Shown piece by piece: positions 1 to 6,296 of a DNA stretch of 8,109 nt. The DNA is from Desulfuromonadaceae bacterium UBA6124 (GTDB taxonomy: Bacteria > Desulfobacterota > Desulfuromonadia > Desulfuromonadales > Trichloromonadaceae). Below the pieces are notes generated by a model, which was not told the DNA's origin, did not search any database, and worked only from the letters and a program-made list of their open reading frames with translations. The number at the start of each line of letters is the position of its first letter. Positions within the stretch are counted from its first letter, which is position 1. Made by a program: the position numbers and the translations under genes. The stretch covers positions 1 to 8,109 of the forward strand of contig DIVU01000115.1 of the NCBI GenBank assembly GCA_002423365.1. Reading direction: 5' to 3'.

Positions 1-233
1 TCGTCATGTCCAACAGCTTCACCAATCAGGTCATGGCGCAGATCGAACTCTTCAATAATGACGGCCGCTATGAAAACCGGGTGTACGTGTTGCCTAAACA
101 GCTCGATGAAAAGGTCGCACGCCTTCACCTCGGCAAGCTCGGCGCTCGCCTGACCATCCTGCGACAGGAACAGGCCGACTATCTCGGTGTCCCCGTGGCG
201 GGGCCGTACAAGCCCGACCACTATCGTTATTGA
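1..233 (+). CDS. ahcY: S-adenosylhomocysteine hydrolase, C-terminal end (partial)
   Basis: Only the last 77 codons or so are in the window; the reading frame is open at the left edge (first full codon at 3-5) and stops with TGA at 231-233. The enzyme splits S-adenosylhomocysteine into adenosine and homocysteine in the cytoplasm, removing the inhibitory product of SAM-dependent methylation. The visible part begins with the family segment MSNSFTNQVMAQIEL and ends with the hallmark C-terminus KPDHYRY, whose lysine and tyrosine reach into the NAD site of the neighbouring subunit in known structures. The ATG at position 6 is an internal methionine, not the start. No truncation is seen at the C-terminus. 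It is convergent with lptG, and a shared terminator follows directly. Confidence 0.95.
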   Translation, partial: VMSNSFTNQVMAQIELFNNDGRYENRVYVLPKQLDEKVARLHLGKLGARLTILRQEQADYLGVPVAGPYKPDHYRY

Positions 234-243
234 GCCGGTTGCG

Positions 244-292
244 TTCCCAAATAAAAAGCCCACCTCGTCGAGGTGGGCTTTTTGTTTGGGAA
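244..292. terminator. Bidirectional intrinsic terminator between ahcY and lptG
   Basis: A near-perfect inverted repeat: the arm at 244-267 pairs with 269-292 around a one-base centre (in practice a small loop), with a single T-G wobble (252/284). The core is GCCCACCTCG against CGAGGTGGGC, flanked by an A5 run on the left and a T5 run on the right, so each strand reads a GC-rich hairpin followed by Us. It starts 10 nt after the ahcY stop and ends 10 nt beyond the lptG stop, as expected for a terminator serving two convergent genes. Confidence 0.93.
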
Positions 293-302
293 ATGGCTGA
301 AG

Positions 303-1385
303 CTAGTCCCGGGTCGAAAGGAGGAGCCAGACGGCGAGCAGGGTGAAGATCAACAGCGCCGACCAGGCGGCGATGAAGGGGGGGACGACTGCCGAGTAGC
401 CGAGGGTGGTGAGCAGGGTCTGCAGGATGAAAAAGACCACGCCGACCGCCACCGAGAGAGTTACACCGACGGCCAAACTGGCGGAGCGTCCTTTGCGCAG
501 GGCGAAGGGGATGCCAAGCATGGTCATGGTCAGACAGGTGAAAGGATAGGCCAGGCGGGCGTGCATATCCACCTGGTAGTTCCGGGCATTATAGCCCTCG
601 CTCTGCATCTTTTCGACCAGACTGCGCAGTTCGAAAAATCCAAGCTGTTCCGCCTTGTAGAAGGTTTCCGTGAAATCTTCGGGCTTCTTGGCCAACTCCA
701 GGGATTTCTTGGGGGATCGCACACGTTCGACGATCATGCTGGTGTCAGGATCATAGCGGTAGCTGACGAGATCCTCGAAAACCCACGAACCCTCTACGAA
801 ACGGGCAAAGGGGGCGTCCTGACGGCTGATCAGGTGGAATTGCTCGTCAAATTCCAGGATGGTCACACCGAGTAGCAGGTTGTTTTCCGGTTGCGATTGG
901 CGCACATGGTAAATGGTCCCGTCTTCCCGAAACCAGATATTGTCCCGCTTGAAGAGGATGTCCTGCTTACCGCGCAGTTCGGTTTGCAGGATATAGTGTA
1001 TTTTCTTCTGGTTGACGGGAATGAGAAACTCATTTACCAGAAAGAGTCCGGCAGAGAGCAGCAACCCCGAGAACAGCAGGGGAAGAGTGATCTTCCAGAT
1101 GCTGATGCCGCTCCCCCGCATGGCGGTCAGCTCGTTGCTCTTCGACAAACCTCCCAGGGTGCCGAAGGCGGCAAGGAGGGTCGCCAAGGGAATAACCTGA
1201 GCCACTGCGACCGGAAACATGTTGAGCAGATAGAGAATGTAAAGAGAAATCGCCGCGCCGTGTTCCAGAAAGTCGTCAACCTTTTCCAGAAAGTCAACCA
1301 GCAGGAAAATGCCGGCGAAAGCGCCTAGGGACAAGAGGAGCAGGCGGGTGAAGAAATGGAGAATGTAGCGCTGCAGAAGACTCAT
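303..1385 (-). CDS. lptG: LPS export ABC transporter permease LptG
   Basis: 360-residue inner-membrane protein of the YjgP/YjgQ family. With LptF it forms the membrane part of LptB2FG, which uses ATP to pull lipopolysaccharide out of the inner membrane and pass it to LptC and the periplasmic bridge. Hydrophobic segments lie near residues 10-32, 57-80, 99-120, 278-298, 303-325 and 335-356, three on each side of a periplasmic domain of about 150 residues (125-275), as usual for the family. The loop after the second segment carries GLSKSNELTAMRGSGIS, the family's conserved cytoplasmic coupling region. I chose the ATG at 1385 because it overlaps the lptF stop (ATGA) and gives the usual N-terminus MSLLQRYILHFF; the frame runs 9 codons further upstream. 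AAGGGGG lies about 10 nt before it. LptF and LptG are paralogues; the second-gene position favours LptG. Confidence 0.9.
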   Translation of the reverse strand: MSLLQRYILHFFTRLLLLSLGAFAGIFLLVDFLEKVDDFLEHGAAISLYILYLLNMFPVAVAQVIPLATLLAAFGTLGGLSKSNELTAMRGSGISIWKITLPLLFSGLLLSAGLFLVNEFLIPVNQKKIHYILQTELRGKQDILFKRDNIWFREDGTIYHVRQSQPENNLLLGVTILEFDEQFHLISRQDAPFARFVEGSWVFEDLVSYRYDPDTSMIVERVRSPKKSLELAKKPEDFTETFYKAEQLGFFELRSLVEKMQSEGYNARNYQVDMHARLAYPFTCLTMTMLGIPFALRKGRSASLAVGVTLSVAVGVVFFILQTLLTTLGYSAVVPPFIAAWSALLIFTLLAVWLLLSTRD

Positions 1386-2551
1386 GCCCCGGCCCCCTTG
1401 CGTCCCTTCCACAGGGAGAGGACCTGACCGCGGAGGGACAGTCGGCGTTCCTGGGCAGCTCTCTGGAAAAGGATAAGCCCGCCGACAAAAAAGAGCAGGC
1501 TGGGGAGCCAGAGGCTGATCGCGGCGGGAAACCCCGATTCGACCACCAGGGTCTCAGCCAGGGAGAGGGAGAGGTAGTAGCCGAGAAAGACGAGCAGGGC
1601 AACCGAAAAATTACCGCTGCGACCGGAGCGCTGGGCATGCAAACCTAGTGGAACCCCCACCAGGGCGAAGAGCAGTGGGGCCAGGGGGAAAATCAGGCGG
1701 CTGTGAAACTCGATGGCAAGTTTAGGGTTTTCCGGTTTGTCGCCGGAATCGGGAAAGAGGATTTTGGCGAGTTCCCGGGAGTCGATCTCCGCCGGTTTCG
1801 GCGGCCGTTTTTCGGCCTGCTCCAGTTGCTGTCCCATGTTCAGATTCACGTCGTAGGTGGAAAAACGGATGATCTGATCCGCTTCCTTCCCCGGCGTGGC
1901 ACGATGAATCGCGCCATTTTCTATGCGCAGGGTAAGGGTGAGGGCCTCGGGATCGGAAAAGATTCTGCCCTGCTGGGCAAAGATGATCGAAGGGGAGGTT
2001 CCGGTTCGCTGGTCGGAAATCATCACTCCTTTGAAAATATTGTTTTCTTCGTCCACGTCGTCGATGTACAGCACCAGATCGTCAAATTCGGCGTTAAAAA
2101 CATGGGGTTGGATGCCGACATTGGCGCGTTTAGCGGCAATGTTAAAAATCTGTTCACGAAAGGCCCGATTCCCGGCGGGACCGAGGACAAGGGTGAGCGA
2201 CGCGGTCAGCAGGGCCGTGAGAATGGCTAAAGCCAATACCGGCCGAAACATATGGTAGAGACTGACGCCCGAGGCTTTTAGGGCGATGATCTCGCTGTCC
2301 GAGGAAAGCCGTCCGAAACCGAGCATCACCCCGAGCAGAAAGGCGAGGGGCAAGGTGATGACCAGGAAAGATGGGATCAGAAAGGAGAAGAGCTGAAGGA
2401 TTTCAATAGCGGGAACCCCTTTGTTGATGACCAGTTCCATCAACTTGAGGATGCGCCCCATGAGCAGCACGAAAGTGAAGACGACCAAGGCTAGAAGGGT
2501 GGGTACTCCGACCTCCCTGGCGATATAACGATGAATTCTCCCGATGGACAT
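1382..2551 (-). CDS. lptF: LPS export ABC transporter permease LptF
   Basis: 389-residue inner-membrane permease, partner of LptG in the LptB2FG lipopolysaccharide extractor. Hydrophobic segments are near residues 16-36, 52-80, 102-123, 284-304, 314-336 and 345-364, with a soluble periplasmic domain (about 125-275, the jellyroll that contacts LptC) between the two triplets. The conserved cytoplasmic loop reads RLSSDSEIIALKASGVS (81-97). The frame is open back to 2749, but the start at 2551 gives the normal family N-terminus (MSIGRIHRYIAREV, then the first membrane span); the upstream part has no family character and covers the promoter. No Shine-Dalgarno site precedes this ATG (the upstream bases on this strand read CCGCAGCC), and a -10 box ends only 8 nt away, so translation may be leaderless. 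The stop overlaps the lptG start by 4 nt, implying coupled translation. Confidence 0.9.
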   Translation of the reverse strand: MSIGRIHRYIAREVGVPTLLALVVFTFVLLMGRILKLMELVINKGVPAIEILQLFSFLIPSFLVITLPLAFLLGVMLGFGRLSSDSEIIALKASGVSLYHMFRPVLALAILTALLTASLTLVLGPAGNRAFREQIFNIAAKRANVGIQPHVFNAEFDDLVLYIDDVDEENNIFKGVMISDQRTGTSPSIIFAQQGRIFSDPEALTLTLRIENGAIHRATPGKEADQIIRFSTYDVNLNMGQQLEQAEKRPPKPAEIDSRELAKILFPDSGDKPENPKLAIEFHSRLIFPLAPLLFALVGVPLGLHAQRSGRSGNFSVALLVFLGYYLSLSLAETLVVESGFPAAISLWLPSLLFFVGGLILFQRAAQERRLSLRGQVLSLWKGRKGAGA

Positions 2552-2559
2552 GGCTGCGG

Positions 2560-2588
2560 ATATTAGACCAACCGGGGGCGCTTGTAAA
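2560..2588 (-). promoter_or_regulatory. Sigma-70-type promoter of lptF-lptG
   Basis: Reading the minus strand, TTTACA (2588-2583, five of six bases of TTGACA) is followed after 17 nt by TAATAT (2565-2560, four of six of TATAAT). The predicted transcription start falls at about 2553-2551, on or beside the A of the lptF ATG. An A8 run (2608-2601 on this strand) sits at roughly -50 to -57, the place of a distal UP-element site. The assignment rests on motif match and spacing only. Confidence 0.65.
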
Positions 2589-2600
2589 CCAGATTTGAGG

Positions 2601-2640
2601 TTTTTTTTGCTTGCCCCGGCTGCGAAGGGCATGCTATAGA
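2601..2640 (+). promoter_or_regulatory. Candidate promoter of the rpsB operon with T8 tract
   Basis: A T8 run (2601-2608) lies directly upstream of TTGCCC (2611-2616), which is 18 nt from TATAGA (2635-2640). TG at 2632-2633 makes this an extended -10 (TGCTATAGA). The expected transcription start is near 2647, giving a leader of about 123 nt before rpsB. The -35 match is only four of six, so the extended -10 and the T tract (a possible UP element) probably carry much of the strength. The same tract is placed to serve the divergent lptF promoter. Confidence 0.55.
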
Positions 2641-2646
2641 CACCCG

Positions 2647-2769
2647 TTGTCCAAAACATCACGCACGCTTCCGGACCTGCCGGACGGTGTTCCGCCAAAT
2701 GTCGCGGAAAATCCGGGGGGGATGGATGGAAGCGGAGGAACTCAACCACGCAAAGAAGGAGAAGTACCC
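2647..2769 (+). promoter_or_regulatory. Structured 5' leader of rpsB
   Basis: This is the untranslated region between the candidate start site and the rpsB ATG. It holds two perfect short hairpins: TCCGG/CCGGA (2670-2674 with 2680-2684, 5-nt loop) and TTCCGC/GCGGAA (2690-2695 with 2704-2709, 8-nt loop). A purine-rich stretch follows, ending in the Shine-Dalgarno AAGGAG at 2756-2761. In gammaproteobacteria the rpsB leader is structured and bound by S2 for feedback control. A like role here is inference from position, since I cannot align it to a known leader family. Confidence 0.4.
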
Positions 2770-3537
2770 ATGGCTCAGATTACCATGAAACAACTGCTGG
2801 AAGCCGGTGTCCATTTCGGGCACCAGACCAAACGCTGGAACCCGAAAATGAAACCTTACATCTTCGGCGCCAGAAACGGCATCTACATCATCGATCTGCA
2901 GAAGACCGTCCGTTATTTTCGGACCGCTCAAGACTTTATCAAGCAGACCGTCGAGAATGGCGACAAGATCCTCTTCGTCGGCACCAAAAAGCAGGCCCAG
3001 GACGCCATCATGGAAGAAACCCTGCGCGCCGGGCAGTACTTTGTAAACAACCGTTGGCTCGGCGGTATGCTGACCAACTTTTCCACCATCAAGGGGAGCA
3101 TCGAGCGCCTCAAAAAGATCGAGATCATGTCCCAGGACGGAACCTACGATCTGATCACCAAGAAAGAAGCCCTGCAACTTGAGCGCGAGCGCGCCAAGTT
3201 GGAAAAGAGTCTGGGTGGTATCAAGAACATGACCAAACTCCCCGGCGCCATTTTCGTTATTGATCCCAAGAAAGAAACGATTGCCGTCAAGGAAGCCCGT
3301 AAGTTGGGGATTCCCGTGGTGGCGGTGGTCGATACCAACTGTGATCCGGATGATATCGATTACATCATCCCCGGTAACGACGACGCCATTCGCGCCATTC
3401 GGCTCTTCGCCTCGAAAATGGCCGAGGCCTGCATTGAAGGAAGCCAGGCTCGCGAAAATACCATTCGGACCGACGCCGAAGGTGGCGATCAGGGCGAGGT
3501 GGCGGAAGGCGTGGCCGAACAGTCGGCCGAGGCCTGA
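2770..3537 (+). CDS. rpsB: 30S ribosomal protein S2
   Basis: 255-residue small-subunit ribosomal protein, one of the last to join the 30S particle, needed for binding S1 and for initiation. The N-terminus MAQITMKQLLEAGVHFGHQT, the segment RWNPKMKPYIFGARNGIYII (22-41) and FVNNRWLGGMLTN (91-103) are classic S2 blocks, as is PGAIFVIDP (158-166). The last 20 residues or so form an acidic, Ala/Glu/Gly-rich tail, common and variable in this family. The ATG at 2770 is set by AAGGAG 8 nt upstream. An in-frame ATG 48 nt earlier (2722) would add 16 residues foreign to S2 and is rejected. It is the first gene of the rpsB-tsf-pyrH-frr cluster, in the standard order, but an intrinsic terminator follows it. 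Confidence 0.98.
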   Translation: MAQITMKQLLEAGVHFGHQTKRWNPKMKPYIFGARNGIYIIDLQKTVRYFRTAQDFIKQTVENGDKILFVGTKKQAQDAIMEETLRAGQYFVNNRWLGGMLTNFSTIKGSIERLKKIEIMSQDGTYDLITKKEALQLERERAKLEKSLGGIKNMTKLPGAIFVIDPKKETIAVKEARKLGIPVVAVVDTNCDPDDIDYIIPGNDDAIRAIRLFASKMAEACIEGSQARENTIRTDAEGGDQGEVAEGVAEQSAEA

Positions 3538-3561
3538 TTTCCGTTGCGGTAGGATCGAAAC

Positions 3562-3587
3562 AAAAGCGCCCCGAGGGGCGCTTTTTT
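3562..3587 (+). terminator. Intrinsic terminator between rpsB and tsf
   Basis: AAAAGCGCCC (3562-3571) pairs perfectly with GGGCGCTTTT (3576-3585) around the loop CGAG, and the T run continues to 3587. It begins 24 nt after the rpsB stop. By shape this is a complete Rho-independent terminator, although tsf, pyrH and frr lie downstream with no obvious strong promoter in between. It is therefore probably a partial terminator that raises S2 output over the rest of the operon. Confidence 0.85.
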
Positions 3588-3630
3588 GAAGATTGAGCGA
3601 TAAGTTCTTGTTTAAACAACCTGAATCTTT

Positions 3631-3650
3631 CCTGCCCGTCTCCGGGCAGG
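3631..3650 (+). promoter_or_regulatory. Hairpin in the tsf leader, next to the ribosome binding site
   Basis: CCTGCCCG (3631-3638) pairs perfectly with CGGGCAGG (3643-3650) around a TCTC loop. No T run follows, so it is not a terminator. It ends 4 nt before the tsf Shine-Dalgarno core TGGAGG (3655-3660). It could protect the 5' end of an RNA processed or restarted after the upstream terminator, or bind a regulator. The structure is plain in the sequence; the role is inference. Confidence 0.6.
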
Positions 3651-3667
3651 TTGCTGGAGGATCGTCC

Positions 3668-4582
3668 GTGGCACAGATTACTGCATCGATGGTATCGGAA
3701 CTGCGCGCCAAAACCGGCGCCGGCATGATGGATTGCAAAAAAGCCCTGAGTGAAACCGGGGGTGATATGGAAGCGGCAATCGACTACCTGCGGAAGAAAG
3801 GTCTGTCCGCCGCCGCCAAGAAGGCTGGACGGGTGGCCGCCGAGGGGATGGTGACCGCCGCCGGTCAGGGCCGGATCGGAGCGATCGCCGAAGTCAATGC
3901 CGAGACCGATTTCGTGGCCAAGAATACCGCCTTCCAGGTATTCTCCGCCGGCGTGGCCGAGGCCGTCATTGCTCAGGCTCCGAAGGATCTGGAGGCGTTG
4001 ATGGCTACCGCGTTCCCCGGCACCGGCCGCACTGTCGCCGAGGAGCAGACCCACCAGATCGCCACCATCGGCGAGAATATCAACGTGCGCCGCTTTGCCC
4101 GCTTTGCTGTTGACGCCGGCGTGGTGACTTCCTATGTTCATGGCGGCGGCAAGATCGGTGTCCTCGTCGAACTCGCTACCGCCAAAGAAGATGACGAGCG
4201 GGTACCGACCCTGGCGCGTCAGTTGGCCATGCATGTGGCCGCCGCCAATCCCCAGTATCTCGACCGTCAGGAGGTCCCCGCCGAAGTTGTCGAGCGGGAA
4301 AAAGAGATCATGCGGGTTAAGGCCAAGGAGAGCGGCAAGCCCGATCATCTGGTCGAGAAGATTCTCGAGGGGCAGATCAACAAGTTCTTCGGCGAGGTCT
4401 GCCTGCTTGAGCAGGCCTATGTCATCGATCCCGATCAGAAAGTTTCCAAGGTGGTCGAAGCCCTCGCCAAGGAGATCGGCGCTCCGGTCAAACTTGCCCG
4501 TTTCGCCCGTTTTCAGTTGGGCGAGGGCATCGAGAAAAAAGAAGGTGATTTCGCCTCCGAAGTCGCTTCCCTCGTTAAGTAA
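3668..4582 (+). CDS. tsf: Translation elongation factor Ts (EF-Ts)
   Basis: 304-residue nucleotide exchange factor that releases GDP from EF-Tu so that it can bind GTP and aminoacyl-tRNA again. The N-terminal UBA-like part has the signature LRAKTGAGMMDCKKAL (12-27), and the core contains the EF-Tu contact motif TDFVAKN (80-86). The second core subdomain is present (SYVHGGGKIGVLVEL, 155-169), as is the C-terminal part. It is slightly longer than the E. coli protein (283) and well above the short EF-Ts forms of about 200 residues seen in some bacteria. I chose the GTG at 3668: TGGAGG sits 7 nt upstream and the protein then opens as AQITASMVSELR. The frame extends to a TTG at 3593, but that would translate the hairpin region. 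Tandem stops (TAA TAG) end the gene. It lies 130 nt after rpsB and 54 nt before pyrH. Confidence 0.97.
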   Translation: MAQITASMVSELRAKTGAGMMDCKKALSETGGDMEAAIDYLRKKGLSAAAKKAGRVAAEGMVTAAGQGRIGAIAEVNAETDFVAKNTAFQVFSAGVAEAVIAQAPKDLEALMATAFPGTGRTVAEEQTHQIATIGENINVRRFARFAVDAGVVTSYVHGGGKIGVLVELATAKEDDERVPTLARQLAMHVAAANPQYLDRQEVPAEVVEREKEIMRVKAKESGKPDHLVEKILEGQINKFFGEVCLLEQAYVIDPDQKVSKVVEALAKEIGAPVKLARFARFQLGEGIEKKEGDFASEVASLVK

Positions 4583-4600
4583 TAGACTCTCGACTCTATA

Positions 4601-4624
4601 AGGCCTCTCCTCTGGGAGGGGCCT
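4601..4624 (+). promoter_or_regulatory. Hairpin in the tsf-pyrH gap, next to the pyrH ribosome binding site
   Basis: AGGCCTCTCC (4601-4610) pairs with GGAGGGGCCT (4615-4624) around TCTG, with one T-G wobble in ten pairs. No T run follows, so termination is unlikely. The pyrH Shine-Dalgarno GCGGAG starts 2 nt later (about 4626-4631). The arrangement mirrors the hairpin ahead of tsf. Possible roles are mRNA processing or control of pyrH translation; neither can be shown from sequence. Confidence 0.55.
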
Positions 4625-4636
4625 GGCGGAGAAACA

Positions 4637-5362
<726 letters not shown>

Positions 5363-5367
5363 GTCCA

Positions 5368-5925
5368 ATGACCAAGGATATTGTCATCAAGGCCCGTTCG
5401 GCCATGGACAAGGCTATCGAAACGATGAAGAAGGATTTTACCAAGGTCCGCACCGGCCGCGCCTCGGTATCGCTTCTTGACGATGTACGCGTGGACTATT
5501 ACGGAACGCCGACCCCCCTCAACCAGTTGGGCACGCTGGCGATTCCCGAACCTCGACTGATTACCATTCAGCCCTGGGAAAAGAAGCTGTTGCCCGAAAT
5601 CGAGAAGGCGATTTTCAAGGCCGACCTCGGGTTGACCCCGAGTTCCGACGGCCAGTTGATCCGCATGGCGATCCCGCCTCTGACCGAGGACCGGCGCAAA
5701 GAGATGGTCAAGATGCTCAAGCGTATGGCCGAGGATACCAAGGTCGCGGTGCGAAATATCCGTCGTGATGCCAATGATGCGGTAAAAAAGCTTGCCAAGG
5801 ATAAGGAAATTTCCGAAGATGACGCCAAGCGTGTCGAGAAGGAAATTCAGGATCTCACCGACAAGTTCGTGGCCAGGGCCGATGAGGTCGTGGCGGTCAA
5901 GGAGAAAGAAGTGATGGAGATTTAA
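5368..5925 (+). CDS. frr: Ribosome recycling factor (RRF)
   Basis: 185 residues, the same length as E. coli RRF. With EF-G it splits the post-termination ribosome so that subunits and mRNA can be reused. The long-helix domain I (about 1-30 and 105-185) carries VRTGRAS (27-33) and the conserved arginine block RNIRRDAND (129-137). Domain II spans about 31-104, including YYGTPTPLNQL (44-54). The ATG at 5368 has AAGGAG at 5352-5357, within the 3' end of pyrH. A TTG at 5359 would add three residues and overlap pyrH, and is less likely given the exact family length from 5368. The ferredoxin gene follows after 42 nt with no terminator between. Confidence 0.97.
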   Translation: MTKDIVIKARSAMDKAIETMKKDFTKVRTGRASVSLLDDVRVDYYGTPTPLNQLGTLAIPEPRLITIQPWEKKLLPEIEKAIFKADLGLTPSSDGQLIRMAIPPLTEDRRKEMVKMLKRMAEDTKVAVRNIRRDANDAVKKLAKDKEISEDDAKRVEKEIQDLTDKFVARADEVVAVKEKEVMEI

Positions 5926-5967
5926 CCCCCAAGCCACTCCATCCAAAACACCCAAGGAGGAAGTCCC

Positions 5968-6126
5968 ATGAAAATCACTGATGAATGTATCGCCTGCGGC
6001 GCCTGTGTCGACACCTGCCCCGTAGGGGCCATTATCGAGGCCGGCGACAAGTACAAGATTACCGAAGATTGTACCGAGTGCGGTGCCTGCGCCGACAGCT
6101 GTCCGGTCAGCGCTATTATCGCGTAA
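5968..6126 (+). CDS. Small 2[4Fe-4S] ferredoxin, clostridial type
   Basis: A 52-residue gene starting at ATG 5968, with AAGGAGG at 5954-5960 and 7 nt spacing. The protein has two CxxCxxCxxxCP motifs: Cys7, 10, 13, 17 with Pro18, and Cys35, 38, 41, 45 with Pro46. In this family each cluster takes three cysteines from one motif and the last from the other. The halves are similar (CIACGACVDTCPV and CTECGACADSCPV), showing the usual internal duplication. There is no inserted loop or C-terminal extension, so it is the short clostridial form rather than the Allochromatium-like one. It should be a soluble low-potential one-electron carrier; the partner enzyme is unknown. It lies 42 nt after frr without a promoter or terminator between and is followed by a strong terminator, so it is the likely last gene of the rpsB cluster. 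Confidence 0.95.
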   Translation: MKITDECIACGACVDTCPVGAIIEAGDKYKITEDCTECGACADSCPVSAIIA

Positions 6127-6134
6127 GACCCCCT

Positions 6135-6167
6135 GGAAAGGGCGCCGCAAGGCGCCCTTTCCTTTTT
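6135..6167 (+). terminator. Strong intrinsic terminator closing the rpsB-ferredoxin cluster
   Basis: GGAAAGGGCGCC (6135-6146) pairs perfectly over 12 bp with GGCGCCCTTTCC (6151-6162) around a GCAA (GNRA) tetraloop, followed by TTTTT at 6163-6167. It starts 8 nt after the ferredoxin stop. The stable tetraloop and clean T run make it the most convincing one-way terminator in the window. Confidence 0.95.
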
Positions 6168-6196
6168 CTCCGATCTGCTTTATCTTTAAATTCCCC

Positions 6197-6226
6197 TTGC
6201 AATTCGCCCGCCGGCATGGTAAGAAT
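6197..6226 (+). promoter_or_regulatory. Candidate promoter of rimP-nusA
   Basis: TTGCAA (6197-6202, four of six bases of TTGACA) is followed after 17 nt by TAAGAA(T) (6220-6226), with TG at 6217-6218 forming an extended -10 (TGGTAAGAA). The expected start is near 6232. It lies downstream of the ferredoxin terminator and upstream of the leader hairpin, where an operon promoter is needed. The -10 core is weak, so confidence is moderate. Confidence 0.45.
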
Positions 6227-6252
6227 CACCCGTTAATTTGTTCACTATGAGG

Positions 6253-6278
6253 AAGTGGGCCCCTTGCTCACTTTTTTT
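6253..6278 (+). terminator. Terminator-like hairpin in the rimP-nusA leader (possible attenuator)
   Basis: AAGTGGGC (6253-6260) pairs with GCTCACTT (6266-6273), with one G-T wobble, around the loop CCCTT; the T run extends to 6278. It ends 18 nt before the rimP GTG, inside the expected leader RNA. An upstream TTCACT (6241-6246) could instead pair with AGTGGG (6254-6259) and break the terminator stem. Attenuation is inference; the hairpin and T run are direct observations. Confidence 0.6.
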
Positions 6279-6296
6279 ATTTCAGGGTAGGAAAAC

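Noticed and set aside
2722..2769. 16-codon in-frame extension of rpsB from ATG 2722 (a similar one for nusA from 6829)
   Set aside because: Both extensions lack family similarity, while the downstream ATGs have well-placed Shine-Dalgarno sites and give standard N-termini. The equal 48-nt length looks like coincidence.
3593..3667. N-terminal extension of EF-Ts from TTG 3593
   Set aside because: It would translate through the palindrome and hairpin, adds 25 residues foreign to EF-Ts, and has no ribosome site; the GTG at 3668 has TGGAGG at ideal spacing.
2659..3738. 359-codon open frame on the minus strand opposite rpsB
   Set aside because: It is a shadow of rpsB and runs through the rpsB-tsf terminator and tsf leader hairpin. 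No recognisable protein.
4575..4602. Possible pyrH promoter (TTAAGT, 16 nt, TATAAG)
   Set aside because: The -35 matches only three of six bases with no extended -10, and the region overlaps the tsf 3' end and its stop codons. Readthrough from tsf is simpler.
5985..6236. 83-codon Arg-rich plus-strand frame over the ferredoxin gene and the terminator
   Set aside because: The true frame here is the ferredoxin with eight correctly spaced cysteines; the other frame runs through a 12-bp terminator and has low-complexity Arg-rich content.
6127..6296. Looked for a tRNA, as in the E. coli metY-rimP-nusA operon
   Set aside because: No cloverleaf-like pairing, T-loop consensus or CCA end is visible; the gap holds only the terminator, a promoter candidate and the leader hairpin.
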